Assembly: GCF_030504985.1 (NCBI RefSeq)
Contig: NZ_JASERU010000001.1
Coordinates: 62,001 to 126,000, forward strand
DNA length: 64,000 bases
Reading direction: 5' to 3'
Source of the DNA: Fulvimonas sp. R45
GTDB lineage: Bacteria; Pseudomonadota; Gammaproteobacteria; Xanthomonadales; Rhodanobacteraceae
Shown here: piece by piece, positions 1-11,869 of the stretch
How the letters are laid out: each line of letters starts with the position of its first letter
Position numbering within the stretch: position 1 is the first letter of the stretch
Made by a program: the position numbers and the translations under genes
Notes under the pieces: generated by a model
What the model was told of the DNA's origin: nothing
Databases searched by the model: none
What the model saw: the letters and a program-made list of their open reading frames with translations, nothing else

Positions 1-2
1 TG

Positions 3-1148
3 CCCTCGGTGTCGGCCGGCGTGTCGGCCAGCCGCGAAAAGGACCCGTCCGGCGCGCTAGCGCCGGTGCCCAGCAACAACGCCTACCTGTACAACCTGTT
101 CACCCCGAGCGTCAGCGTGTCCTACGCGCCCGACGTGTTCGGCCTGAACCGGCGCGGCCACGAGTCGCTGCAGGCGCAGGAACAGGCCGTGCGCTTCCAG
201 GCCATCGCCACCTACAACACGCTCACCGCCAACGTCGCGGTGGCGGCGATCCAGCTGGCCGCCACGCAGGCCCAGCTCGACGCCACGCGGAAACTCGTCG
301 ACATCAACCAGCACATGCTGGACATCCTGCGTTACCGGCAGTCGCAGGGCGCCGCCAGCCTGCAGGACGTGGCCGCCCAGCAGGCCCAGCTGGCCCAGGT
401 CCGGGCCGCCCTGCCCGCCCTGGCCAAGCAGCAGGCGCAGTTGCGCTACCAGCTGGCCGCGCTGGTCGGGCGTTTTCCCAGCGAGGCGCCCCAGCAGCGC
501 TTCACCCTGGCCGGGCTGAAGCTGCCGCGCGAACTGCCGCTGAGCCTGCCTTCCAGCCTGGTGGCGCAGCGGCCGGACGTGCGCCAGGCGCAGGCCAACC
601 TGCACGCGGCCAGCGCCCAGATCGGCGTCGCCGCGGCCAGCCGCCTGCCGCAGATCCAGCTCGGCGCCGACGCCGGCAGCACCGCGCTGGCGATCGGCAA
701 GCTGTTCTCCGCCGGCACCGCGTTCTGGAACGTGGCGGCCGACGTTACCGCACCGATCTTCGAAGGCGGCACGCTGATGCACCAGGAGCGCGCCGCCAGG
801 GCCGCCTACGACGAGGCCGCGGCGCAGTACCGCAGCACGGTGCTGGCCGCCTTCGGCGACGTGGCCAACACGCTCACCGCCCTGCAGCAGGACGCGAAGA
901 GCCTGCGCGACAACGCCACGGCCGCCCGCGCCGCGCAGACCTCGCTCGACATCGCCCGGCGCCAGGTGCGCGACGGCTACGCCGCCCCGTCGGCGCTGCT
1001 CGACGCCGAACAGGCCTGGCAACAGGCGCAGATCAACCTGGTCCAGGCCCAGGCCAGCCGCTACGCCGACACCGTCGCGCTGTTCCAGGCGCTGGGCGGC
1101 GGCTGGTGGCATCGCGCGGACACGCAACGGACATCCCATGAACCCTGA
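3..1148 (+). CDS. RND efflux outer-membrane channel (TolC/NodT family), 5' end outside the window
   Basis: This is the C-terminal part, about 380 residues, of an outer-membrane efflux protein; the open frame runs to the left edge, so the true start is missing. The visible part has the Ala/Gln-rich helical repeats of OprM/CusC proteins: long coiled helices around residues 50-100 and 255-345, and a repeat of the LPxxLPSSLVAQRPDVRQA type near residue 180 that is characteristic of NodT-type lipoprotein channels. The family forms a trimeric channel-tunnel that carries substrates from a tripartite pump across the outer membrane. Its stop overlaps the start of the adaptor gene by 11 bases, so the three pump genes form one operon. 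The substrate cannot be read from this component. Confidence 0.9.
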   Translation, partial: PSVSAGVSASREKDPSGALAPVPSNNAYLYNLFTPSVSVSYAPDVFGLNRRGHESLQAQEQAVRFQAIATYNTLTANVAVAAIQLAATQAQLDATRKLVDINQHMLDILRYRQSQGAASLQDVAAQQAQLAQVRAALPALAKQQAQLRYQLAALVGRFPSEAPQQRFTLAGLKLPRELPLSLPSSLVAQRPDVRQAQANLHAASAQIGVAAASRLPQIQLGADAGSTALAIGKLFSAGTAFWNVAADVTAPIFEGGTLMHQERAARAAYDEAAAQYRSTVLAAFGDVANTLTALQQDAKSLRDNATAARAAQTSLDIARRQVRDGYAAPSALLDAEQAWQQAQINLVQAQASRYADTVALFQALGGGWWHRADTQRTSHEP

Positions 1149-2319
1149 AACCTCCGGCGGCCTGTCGCCTGTCGCGCGTCGCGCCACGCGCTCCGTCCTG
1201 TCCGTGCTGCTGCTCGCCACCGCCCTCGGCGGCTGCTCGGGCCACGCCGGCCAGGAGGCCGCGCCGCCCGCGGACGCCATCGCCCACGACGTGACGCTGA
1301 CGCCCGCGCAGCTCAAGCACATCCGCCTCGACACCGTGGCGCGCTCGGATTTCCGCCGCACGGTGGAAGCCGCCGGCACGGTCGATTTCGACAACGACCA
1401 GGCGACCACCGTGCTGGCGCCGTTCTCCGGTCCGGTGACGCGGCTGCTGGTGGCGGTCGGCGCGAAGGTGGCGAAGGGCCAGCCGCTGGCGGTGGTGTCC
1501 TCGCCCGACTTCGCTGCCGCGGTGGGCGACTACCGCAAGGCGCTGGACACCGCCCGCACCCTGCGCCGGCTCGCTGACCAGGACCGCGACCTGGTGGCGC
1601 ACCAGGGCGTCTCCGCGCGCGAGGCGGCGCAGGCGCAGACCGACGCCGCCAACGCCGAAGCCGACCGAGACGCCGCGCTGCAGGCCCTGCAGGCGATGCA
1701 CGTGGACCCGGCGGACATCGCGGCGATCCGCGCGGGACGCCCGGTCGCCCGCGTCGAGGGCGTGATCCGCGCGCCGCTGGCCGGCACCGTGGTCGAGCGC
1801 CCGATCACCCCCGGCCAGTGGCTGCAGGCCGGCAACACGCCGTGCTTCACCATCGCCGACCTGTCGCGCGCCTGGGTGCAGGCGCAGTTGTTCGGCGCCG
1901 ACGTCGATGCCGTGCAGCAGGGCGACCCGGCCGAGGTCTCGACCGGCGACGCCGGCCGGCCGCTGGCCGGCACGGTGGTGCACCTTTCCGCCGAGGTGGA
2001 TCCGGACACCCGCGCGGTGCTCGCCCGCGTGCTGGTGGACAACCCCGGCGACCGGCTGAAGAAGCAGATGTACGTGCGCGTGGCGATCCATTCCCGCCAG
2101 GTGCGCAGCGGCCTGCTGGTGCCGGTGGCCGCGGTGCTGCGCGACGACGACAACCTGCCCTTCGTCTACGTCGCCCGGCCCGACGGCAGCTTCGCGCGCC
2201 GCCACGTGACCCTGGGCTACCGCGACGGCGACCGCTACGACATCCTCGCCGGCCTGCGCGCCGGCGAACGCGTGGTGGTCGACGGCGGCATCTTCGTGCG
2301 CTTCATGCAGAGCCCATGA
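1138..2319 (+). CDS. RND efflux periplasmic adaptor subunit, lipoprotein (CusB/CzcB/HlyD type)
   Basis: A 393-residue membrane-fusion protein that links the inner-membrane pump to the outer-membrane channel. The N-terminus carries a lipoprotein signal ending in a lipobox LGGC near residue 33, so it should be anchored by lipid. The half-lipoyl motif around residue 90 (VLAPFSGPVTRLLVAVGAKV) and its partner around residue 205 (VIRAPLAGTVVERPITPGQW) flank a helical hairpin. A beta-barrel and membrane-proximal domain follow. ATG start overlaps the upstream stop by 11 bases; the stop overlaps the pump start as ATGA. There is no Met- or His-rich extension of the kind that marks Cu/Ag adaptors, so metal specificity is only inferred from the pump. 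Confidence 0.92.
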   Translation: MNPETSGGLSPVARRATRSVLSVLLLATALGGCSGHAGQEAAPPADAIAHDVTLTPAQLKHIRLDTVARSDFRRTVEAAGTVDFDNDQATTVLAPFSGPVTRLLVAVGAKVAKGQPLAVVSSPDFAAAVGDYRKALDTARTLRRLADQDRDLVAHQGVSAREAAQAQTDAANAEADRDAALQALQAMHVDPADIAAIRAGRPVARVEGVIRAPLAGTVVERPITPGQWLQAGNTPCFTIADLSRAWVQAQLFGADVDAVQQGDPAEVSTGDAGRPLAGTVVHLSAEVDPDTRAVLARVLVDNPGDRLKKQMYVRVAIHSRQVRSGLLVPVAAVLRDDDNLPFVYVARPDGSFARRHVTLGYRDGDRYDILAGLRAGERVVVDGGIFVRFMQSP

Positions 2320-5300
2320 GCACGCTGCCGACACCGGGCGCCGAGCCGCCCTACAAGAGTTCGCTGATCAATCGCATCGTGGCGTTCGCGCTGGAACAGC
2401 GCCTGCTGGTCGTGCTGCTGTCGCTGCTGCTGCTGGGCACGGGCGTCTGGTCGCTGCAGCGCCTGCCGATGGACGCCTACCCCGACCTGTCGCCGCCGAT
2501 GGTGGAGATCATCACGCAGTGGCCGGGGCATTCCGCCGAGGAGGTGGAGCGGCTGATCACGGTGCCGGTCGAGCTGGCGATGAGCGGCGTGCCACGGCTC
2601 AAGGTGAAGCGCTCGATCTCGCTGTACGGGTTGTCCGACGTCACCCTCACCTTCGAGGACGGCACCGACAACTACTTCGCGCGCCAGCGCGTGTTCAACC
2701 GGCTGGGCGGCATCGGCCTTCCCGACGGCGTGTCGCCCTCGGTGTCGCCGCTGTCCTCGCCGTCCGGGCTGATCTACCGCTACGTGCTGCAGAGTCCCGA
2801 CCGCTCGCCGATGGAGCTGAAGACGCTGGAGGACTGGGTGGTGGCGCCGCAGTACCGCTCGGTGCCCGGCGTGGCCGACGACTCCGGCTTCGGCGGCGGC
2901 ACCATGCAGTACCAGGTGCTGTTGAATCCGACGAAGATCGCCGCGCTGGGCCTGTCCGTGGCGCAGGTGCAGGCCGCGCTGGCCGCCAACAACGGCAACG
3001 CCGGCGGCGGCTTCTACTCGCAGGGCGGCCAGTTCTACTACGTGCGCGGGCTGGGCCGGCTGAAGACCGTCGAGGACATCGGCGACGTGGTGCTGGCCGT
3101 GCACGACGGCACGCCGATCCTGGTCAAGGACGTGGGCACGGTGAAGATCGGCATCGCCCCGCGCCTGGGCGAGTTCGGCTACATGGGCCAGGACGACGCG
3201 GTCGAAGGCGTGGTGCTGATGCTGACCGGCGAGAAGACCCAGGACGTGCTGCGGCGGATCGAGGCCAAGACCCGCGAGCTGAACACCCAAGTACTGCCGC
3301 AGGACGTGAAGGTCCACCCGTTCTACGACCTCAGCGACCTGATCGCCGAGACCACCCGGGTGGTGCAGAAGAACCTGCTGCTGGGCATGGCGCTGGTGGT
3401 GGTGGTGCTGGTGTTCTTCCTGTACGACCTGCGCGCGGGGCTGATCGTGGCGGTGACGGTGCCGCTGTCCCTGCTGTTCGCCTTCGTCTGCCTGGACCTC
3501 AAGAACGCCTCGGCCAACCTGCTCTCCATCGGCGCGGTGGACTTCGGCATCCTGGTCGACGGCGCCATCTTCATGGTGGAGAACGTCTTCCGCGAACTGG
3601 CGAAACGGCGCGGCACCGACTACGACATCCGCGAGGTGATCCGCGACGCCGCCTCCGAGGTGGACCGCCCGCTGGTCTACGCGGTGGCGGTGATCGTGGC
3701 CAGCTTCCTGCCGATCTACGTGCTTACCGGGCCGTCCGGCACGCTGTTCAAGCCGATGGCGGACACGATGATCTTCGCCCTGGTCGGCTCGCTGCTGGTG
3801 ACGCTGACCCTGCTGCCGGTGCTGTGCGCGCTGTTCATGCGCCGCGGCGTGCGCGAGCGGCGCAACGCGATCATGGAGAAGTTGCAGGCGTTCTACACCC
3901 GCTGGCTGGATCGCTGCCTGGCCAGTCGCTGGCGCACCGCGGCGGTGCCGGCCGCCCTGCTGGCGCTGGCGCTGCTGCTGGTGCCGGGCATCGGCGCCGA
4001 GTTCATGCCGCACCTGGACGAAGGCTCGTTGTGGGTGCGCGCCACCATGCCCTACACCATCTCCTACGACGAGGCGGCGAAGATCGCGCCGAAGATCCGC
4101 GCCATCCTGCGTTCGTTCCCGGTGGTCACCACGGTCACCTCCGAGCTGGGCCGGCCCGACGACGGCACCGACTCCACCGGCTTCTTCAACGTGGAGTTCT
4201 TCGTCGGCTTGAAGCCCTATGCTCAATGGGGCGGCAAGTACGCCAGCAAGCAGGCGCTGATCGCGGCGATCGACAGGAAGCTGCGCGACTTCCCCGGCAT
4301 CGACTTCAACTACACCCAGCCCGCGGAGGACGCCGTGGACGAGGCCGAGACCGGACTCAAGAGCGCGCTGGCGGTGAAGGTGTTCGGTCCCGACCTGAAG
4401 ACCCTGCAGCAGAAGGGCCTGGCGATCCGCCAGGTGCTGCAACACGTGCGCGGCATCACCGACGTGACCCTGGTGCACGAGCTGGGCCAGCCCAGCCTGA
4501 CCATCGACGTGGACCGCGCGAAGATCGCCCGCTACGGCCTCAACGTGGCCGACATCAACGGCCTGGTCGAAAGCGCCATCGGCGGCAGCGTGGCCACCCA
4601 GGTCGTGCAGGGCGACCGCCAGTTCGACCTGGTGGTGCGGCTGGACCGCAGGTACCGCGACAACCCGCAGGAGATCGGCGACATCCCGGTGGCCACGCCG
4701 ACCGGCCAGCAGGTCCCGTTGAAGGAACTGGCGAAGATCCAGGTCAGCAACGGCGCCTCCTTCATCTACCGCGAGGACGATGCGCGCTACATCGGGGTGC
4801 AGTTCTCGGTGGCCGGGCGCGACCTGGCCGGCGCGGTAGGCGAGGCGATCAGGCAGGTGGCGAAGAAGGTGAAGCTGCCGCAGGGCTACCGGCTGGACTG
4901 GGGCGGCGAGTACAAGGAATACACCGCCTCGCGCGCGCAGATGGGGGTGATCCTGCCGCTCACCGTGCTGCTGATCTTCGGCCTGCTGTTCGTGCTGTAC
5001 GGCAACTTCAAGTTCCCGTTCATCACCGTGCTGGGCGTGCTGCTCACCTCGCCGGTGGGTGCCATCGTCGCGCTGTGGCTCACCGGCACGCCGTTCTCGG
5101 TGTCCTCGGGCATCGGCTTCATCGTGCTGTTCGGCGTCTCGGTGCTGACCTCGGTGGTCTACATCTCCTGCGTCAACGAGTTGCGCCGCGATGGCATGGC
5201 CATTGACGCGGCGGTGCGGCAGGCGGCGGTCCTGCGCCTGCGGCCGATCATGATGACCGCGCTGGTCGCCGCGCTGGGCCTGCTGCCGGCGGCGCTGGCC

Positions 5301-5441
5301 ACCGGCGTGGGCACCGACTCGCAGCGGCCGTTCGCGCTGGTGATCGTCAGCGGCATGTTGACGCGGCTGGTGATCGGCGTGTTCCTGATGCCGATCCTGT
5401 ACAGCCTGGTGGCGCGCAAGGGGGATCGGTTGCAGGTGTGA
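2316..5441 (+). CDS. RND efflux pump, CzcA/CusA (heavy-metal efflux-like) family
   Basis: A 1041-residue inner-membrane proton-driven pump of normal family length. Twelve transmembrane helices are expected; a first one is seen near residues 24-45 and clusters near 345-480 and 870-1030. The HME-type proton-relay motif DFGILVDGAIFMVEN lies in the TM4 region (about residue 410), which separates CzcA/CusA pumps from the drug-type AcrB group. Two large periplasmic loops carry the porter domains. The start was chosen at the ATGA overlap with the adaptor gene; a longer in-frame extension upstream is a shadow of the adaptor. A strong hairpin lies 70 bases after the stop. Divalent or monovalent metal export is the family expectation; no neighbour here (metal sensor, chaperone) confirms it. 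Confidence 0.92.
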   Translation: MSTLPTPGAEPPYKSSLINRIVAFALEQRLLVVLLSLLLLGTGVWSLQRLPMDAYPDLSPPMVEIITQWPGHSAEEVERLITVPVELAMSGVPRLKVKRSISLYGLSDVTLTFEDGTDNYFARQRVFNRLGGIGLPDGVSPSVSPLSSPSGLIYRYVLQSPDRSPMELKTLEDWVVAPQYRSVPGVADDSGFGGGTMQYQVLLNPTKIAALGLSVAQVQAALAANNGNAGGGFYSQGGQFYYVRGLGRLKTVEDIGDVVLAVHDGTPILVKDVGTVKIGIAPRLGEFGYMGQDDAVEGVVLMLTGEKTQDVLRRIEAKTRELNTQVLPQDVKVHPFYDLSDLIAETTRVVQKNLLLGMALVVVVLVFFLYDLRAGLIVAVTVPLSLLFAFVCLDLKNASANLLSIGAVDFGILVDGAIFMVENVFRELAKRRGTDYDIREVIRDAASEVDRPLVYAVAVIVASFLPIYVLTGPSGTLFKPMADTMIFALVGSLLVTLTLLPVLCALFMRRGVRERRNAIMEKLQAFYTRWLDRCLASRWRTAAVPAALLALALLLVPGIGAEFMPHLDEGSLWVRATMPYTISYDEAAKIAPKIRAILRSFPVVTTVTSELGRPDDGTDSTGFFNVEFFVGLKPYAQWGGKYASKQALIAAIDRKLRDFPGIDFNYTQPAEDAVDEAETGLKSALAVKVFGPDLKTLQQKGLAIRQVLQHVRGITDVTLVHELGQPSLTIDVDRAKIARYGLNVADINGLVESAIGGSVATQVVQGDRQFDLVVRLDRRYRDNPQEIGDIPVATPTGQQVPLKELAKIQVSNGASFIYREDDARYIGVQFSVAGRDLAGAVGEAIRQVAKKVKLPQGYRLDWGGEYKEYTASRAQMGVILPLTVLLIFGLLFVLYGNFKFPFITVLGVLLTSPVGAIVALWLTGTPFSVSSGIGFIVLFGVSVLTSVVYISCVNELRRDGMAIDAAVRQAAVLRLRPIMMTALVAALGLLPAALATGVGTDSQRPFALVIVSGMLTRLVIGVFLMPILYSLVARKGDRLQV

Positions 5442-5510
5442 GGCCAGCTCACAGCCTTCCCGGGGAATCGAACGGCAATTCTTTTCCTGCCAATGAGTTG
5501 CGCTTTATAC

Positions 5511-5543
5511 ATGAGAAAGCCGGCACGAGGCCGGCTTTCTCAT
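5511..5543. terminator. bidirectional hairpin terminator between the efflux operon and guaA
   Basis: A perfect 14-bp inverted repeat (ATGAGAAAGCCGGC and its complement) with a 5-base loop. It sits between convergent genes; the AAAG/CTTT flanks give a short U-run in both directions. Confidence 0.85.
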
Positions 5544-5566
5544 GTCAATGCAACCGCCTGATTTTC

Positions 5567-7150
<1,584 letters not shown>

Positions 7151-7183
7151 GGGCGGCGGCCAGGAAGGCTGGAGGCTGGAGTC

Positions 7184-7299
7184 GTCATTCCGGCGCAGGC
7201 CAGAATCCAGTGACGTCATCGCAGCATGTGCTGCAGGCCGGGTGCGCTCGCGACAACCAGAACGCGCGGCTACTGGATTCCGGCCTGCGCCGGAATGAC
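7184..7299. repeat. inverted pair of 28-base palindromic (REP-like) elements
   Basis: Two copies of a 28-base element in opposite orientation, at 7184-7211 and 7272-7299, separated by 60 bases. Each copy is itself an imperfect palindrome centred on ATTCCGGC-CTGC-GCCGGAAT, and the copies differ at one base. Related single copies lie at 9048-9070 and 22188-22215. They sit in the guaB-guaA spacer and could form one long stem that affects transcript stability or read-through. Confidence 0.85.
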
Positions 7300-7328
7300 G
7301 GTCGGGAGCGCAGTCGCTCCCGCATGCG

Positions 7329-9029
<1,701 letters not shown>

Positions 9030-9047
9030 TCATCCGGCAGCGGGAAT

Positions 9048-9070
9048 ATTCCGGCCTGCGCCGGAACGAC
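9048..9070. repeat. single REP-like palindrome just after folD
   Basis: A 23-base copy of the ATTCCGGCCTGCGCCGGAA element seen in pairs at 7184-7299, with one change near its end. It begins 19 bases past the folD stop and may end or protect that transcript. Confidence 0.65.
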
Positions 9071-9088
9071 GAGCAAGAACCGCGGGAG

Positions 9089-9958
9089 CTAACCCGCCTT
9101 CGCGCCCGCGTCGCGCGCCTCGGCCGCTTCCAGCGTGTTCTCCATCAGCGTGGCCACCGTCATCGGGCCCACGCCGCCAGGCACTGGGGTGATCCAGCTG
9201 GCGCGCTCGGCGGCCGGGGCGAATTCCACGTCGCCGACCAGCCGGCCGTCGTCGAGCCGGTTGATGCCGACGTCGACCACCACCGCACCGGGCTTGATCC
9301 ACTCGCCCTTCACCAGCCCCGCGCGGCCCACCGCCACGATCACGATGTCGGCCTGGCGCACGTGGCTTTCCAGGTCGCGGGTGAACTTGTGGCAGCAGGT
9401 GGTGGTGCAGCCGGCGATCAGCAGCTCCAGCGCCAGCGGCCGGCCGACATGGTTGGACACGCCCACCACCACCGCGTGCTGGCCGCGCACCGGGCGGTCG
9501 GTATGGCCGAGCAGGGTCATCACGCCCTTGGGCGTGCACGGGCGCAGGCCGAAGCGGCGCAGCGCCAGGCGCCCCACGTTCACCGCCTGGAAGCCGTCCA
9601 CGTCCTTGCCCGGGTCGATGCGGTCGACCAGCGCGTCCTCGTCGATGTGCGCCGGCAACGGCGACTGCACCAGGATGCCGTGCACGGCCGGGTCGGCGTT
9701 GAGGCGGTCGATCAGCGCGAACAGCTCCGCCTGCGTGGTGGCGGACGGCAGGTCGAAGTCAAAGGAACGGAAGCCCACCTGCTGGCAGGCCTTGCGCTTG
9801 TTGCGCACGTACACCGACGAGGCCGCGTCGTCGCCCACTAGCACCACGGCCAGGCCCGGCGCGGGCAGGCCCTGCGTCTTGCGCTCGCCGACCCGGCGGC
9901 CGATGCGCTCCAGCAGTTCCTGCGCGATGCGTTTGCCGTCGAGGATGCGTGCGCCCAT
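9089..9958 (-). CDS. folD: bifunctional methylenetetrahydrofolate dehydrogenase / cyclohydrolase
   Basis: A 289-residue cytosolic enzyme that oxidises 5,10-methylene-THF with NADP and hydrolyses the product to 10-formyl-THF. Family signatures are visible: the Tyr/Lys catalytic pair in [17 protein letters not shown] near residues 48-58, the folate-site QSPLPAH near residue 100, and the Rossmann segment [16 protein letters not shown] near residue 165. Normal length. Its product supplies one-carbon units to the purine pathway served by guaB and guaA, though it is not obviously in their operon. It diverges from an acetyltransferase gene 59 bases away. Confidence 0.97.
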   Translation of the reverse strand: MGARILDGKRIAQELLERIGRRVGERKTQGLPAPGLAVVLVGDDAASSVYVRNKRKACQQVGFRSFDFDLPSATTQAELFALIDRLNADPAVHGILVQSPLPAHIDEDALVDRIDPGKDVDGFQAVNVGRLALRRFGLRPCTPKGVMTLLGHTDRPVRGQHAVVVGVSNHVGRPLALELLIAGCTTTCCHKFTRDLESHVRQADIVIVAVGRAGLVKGEWIKPGAVVVDVGINRLDDGRLVGDVEFAPAAERASWITPVPGGVGPMTVATLMENTLEAAEARDAGAKAG

Positions 9959-10017
9959 GGTCGTGCCTGGTCCGTAAACCCGGCATTATCGCGGCAGGCC
10001 ACTCCCTGCACAAACCC

Positions 10018-10569
10018 ATGACCGACCCTGTTCCCCTGCCCCCTCCCGTCCTGACCGACGGCGAGCTGCTCCTGCGGCCCTGGCATCATGCCTCGATGGA
10101 CACCATCGGCCGGTGGATGAACTGGTGCACGCCCGGTTATTCGAACGCCGATGCCCTGCTCTGGATGCGCGACGTCGAGCGAGGCTGGGCAAGCGGCGAG
10201 GGGGAATGCGCCCTCGCGGTCACGGTCGGCGGAGGACAACCGCTCGGCTGCGTCGGCCTCAACCAGTTCCGGACCGAGTACCGGACCGCCAACGTCGGCT
10301 ATTGGGTCGGCCAGCCGCACCAGGGGCAAGGACTCGCCGCACGGGCGGTGCGGCTGCTGGCGCCCTACGCTTTCGAACGGTTCGGCCTGCGCCGGCTGGA
10401 GATCGTGGTGGCCGAGCACAACCTGCCCAGCCGGCGGACTGCCGAAAAGGCCGGCGCGCGCTTCGAAGGCATCGCCCGCAAGCGGCTGGTGGTCCATGGC
10501 GAATCGGTCCATGCGGCGATGTATGCGCTGGTGGCGGAAGACCTCCGCCAGGCTGTGGCGGCGCCCTAG
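10018..10569 (+). CDS. GNAT-family N-acetyltransferase (RimJ/RimL-like)
   Basis: A 183-residue acetyl-CoA-dependent acetyltransferase. It begins with the typical DGELLLRPW strand, has NVGYWVGQPHQGQGLAARAVRLL (acetyl-CoA pyrophosphate loop) near residue 100, and ends with the VVAEHNLPSRRTAEKAGARFEG segment common in RimJ/RimL ribosomal-protein and small-molecule acetyltransferases. The ATG at 10018 was chosen; a longer frame overlaps the folD promoter. Its TAG stop overlaps the convergent stop of the next gene by 3 bases, leaving no room for a terminator. Substrate unknown. Confidence 0.88.
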   Translation: MTDPVPLPPPVLTDGELLLRPWHHASMDTIGRWMNWCTPGYSNADALLWMRDVERGWASGEGECALAVTVGGGQPLGCVGLNQFRTEYRTANVGYWVGQPHQGQGLAARAVRLLAPYAFERFGLRRLEIVVAEHNLPSRRTAEKAGARFEGIARKRLVVHGESVHAAMYALVAEDLRQAVAAP

Positions 10570-11735
10570 CCTGCCGCCGCGCAGAAGGCGGCGATGTCCT
10601 CGTAACCGTGGAAGACCGCGCCGGCACCGCAACCGGGACAATGCGGGTCGCGCGGCAGGCGCGTCTCGCGGAAGCGCATCGCCAGTGCGTCGAACGAGAG
10701 CAGGCGGCCGACCAGCGGCTCGCCGGCGCCCAGCAGCAGCTTCAGCGCCTCGGTGGCCTGCAGCAGGCCCACGATGCCGGGCAGCACGCCCAGCACGCCG
10801 GCCTCGCTGCAGTTCGGCGCCTCGGCGGCCGCGGGTGGCTCGGGGAACAGGCAGCGGTAGCACGGCGCATCGTCGCGGCGCGGGTCGAACACGCTGACCT
10901 GGCCGGTGAAACGCTCTACCGCGCCGTAGACCATCGGCAATTTCAGCTGGCGCGTGGCGGCGGCCAGCAGGTAGCGCGCGGGGAAATTGTCGGCGCCGTC
11001 GATCACCAGGTCGTGGCCGTCGAGCAGGCGCTCCACGTTGTCCGCGCGCAACCGTTCGTTGCGCAGCTCGATGCGCACGCGCGGGTTCAGCGCGTTCAGC
11101 GCGATGCGCGCCGATTCGGTCTTGGCCATGCCCACGCGCGCATCGGCATGGATCACTTGGCGGTGCAGATTCGAGCGCTCCACGCGGTCGTCGTCGACCA
11201 GGGTGAGCTCGCCCACCCCGGCCGCGGCGAGGTACAGCGCCGCCGGTGCACCGAGGCCACCGGCACCGAGCAGCACGACCTTCGCCGCCGCCAGCTTCGC
11301 CTGCCCGGCCTCGCCGACCTGCGGCAGGCGCAGCTGGCGCGCGTAGCGTTCGACGGCATCGGCATCGAGCGCGCCCGTGGCGACCGGCAGGCCCTCCGCC
11401 TTCCAGCGCTCGAAGCCGCCGGCGACGGACTGCACGTTGCGATAGCCCAGCCGCAGCAACGCCTCGGCCGCCAGCAGCGAGCGCATGCCGCTGCCGCACA
11501 GGGTGAGGATCGGGCGCTCGCGGTCCGGCTCGGCCTGTTCGATGCGCAACTCGAGGAAACCGCGCGACAGTCCCAGCGCCCCGGCAGGCGAACCGGCGAC
11601 GCGCTCGCCATCCTCGCGCACGTCGACCAGCAGCGCGCCATGCGCCTGCAGCGCCAGCGCCTGGGCGGGCGCGGTCTCGGGGATGCGGCCGCGCAGTTCG
11701 GCCAGCCAGGTGTCGCGATTCGGCGGAAGAGACAT
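10566..11735 (-). CDS. moeB: MoeB/ThiF-type adenylyltransferase with N-terminal rhodanese domain
   Basis: A 389-residue E1-like enzyme that adenylates the C-terminal glycine of a ubiquitin-fold sulfur carrier (MoaD or ThiS) and probably transfers sulfur. Residues 10-120 are a rhodanese domain with active Cys80 in the loop TLCGSGMRS. Residues 125-389 are the ThiF domain, with ATP-binding GAGGLG near 157, a Cys in NCSEAGVLG, and two CxxC pairs (CYRC, CPGC) for zinc. Rhodanese-first order differs from the ThiF-first eukaryotic MOCS3. Molybdopterin rather than thiamine use is inferred. No partner gene is adjacent. The start MSLPPNRD was chosen because codons upstream enter an intergenic repeat. 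Confidence 0.88.
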   Translation of the reverse strand: MSLPPNRDTWLAELRGRIPETAPAQALALQAHGALLVDVREDGERVAGSPAGALGLSRGFLELRIEQAEPDRERPILTLCGSGMRSLLAAEALLRLGYRNVQSVAGGFERWKAEGLPVATGALDADAVERYARQLRLPQVGEAGQAKLAAAKVVLLGAGGLGAPAALYLAAAGVGELTLVDDDRVERSNLHRQVIHADARVGMAKTESARIALNALNPRVRIELRNERLRADNVERLLDGHDLVIDGADNFPARYLLAAATRQLKLPMVYGAVERFTGQVSVFDPRRDDAPCYRCLFPEPPAAAEAPNCSEAGVLGVLPGIVGLLQATEALKLLLGAGEPLVGRLLSFDALAMRFRETRLPRDPHCPGCGAGAVFHGYEDIAAFCAAAG

Positions 11736-11760
11736 GGCAAGAGTGTAACGCGCGCTCCCT

Positions 11761-11787
11761 CGCCCCTCCGGGGAAAGGAGAGGGGCG
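11761..11787. repeat. short GC-rich inverted repeat between der and moeB
   Basis: An 8-bp stem CGCCCCTC/GAGGGGCG inside a G- and C-rich run. It resembles the intergenic repeat at 8927-9023 and lies 26 bases upstream of the moeB start in the 134-base spacer after der. Confidence 0.5.
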
Positions 11788-11869
11788 GGCTGGGCAGGTT
11801 CGTGCTTTCCGCGGAGCGGCAACCCGCGACAGGCACGGCCACCATGGATGCCGGTTCGGTGGATCCGGT

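Noticed and set aside
57-1409. A minus-strand frame of 450 codons across the efflux channel and adaptor genes
   Set aside because: No recognisable domain; it covers two real, overlapping genes on the plus strand.
2235-4478. A long minus-strand open frame under the RND pump gene
   Set aside because: Composition is His/Gln/Arg low-complexity, typical of the complement of a membrane protein gene; the pump in the other strand is intact.
5442-5510. A small plus-strand frame after the RND pump
   Set aside because: It reads through the terminator hairpin and has no ribosome binding site or homology.
7151-7219. A 23-codon N-terminal extension of guaA
   Set aside because: It translates a palindromic repeat (LDSGLRRND), and the conserved GuaA start lies at 7150.
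7184-7299. An insertion-sequence remnant with terminal inverted repeats
   Set aside because: The 60 bases between copies contain no transposase trace or target duplication; it fits paired REP elements.
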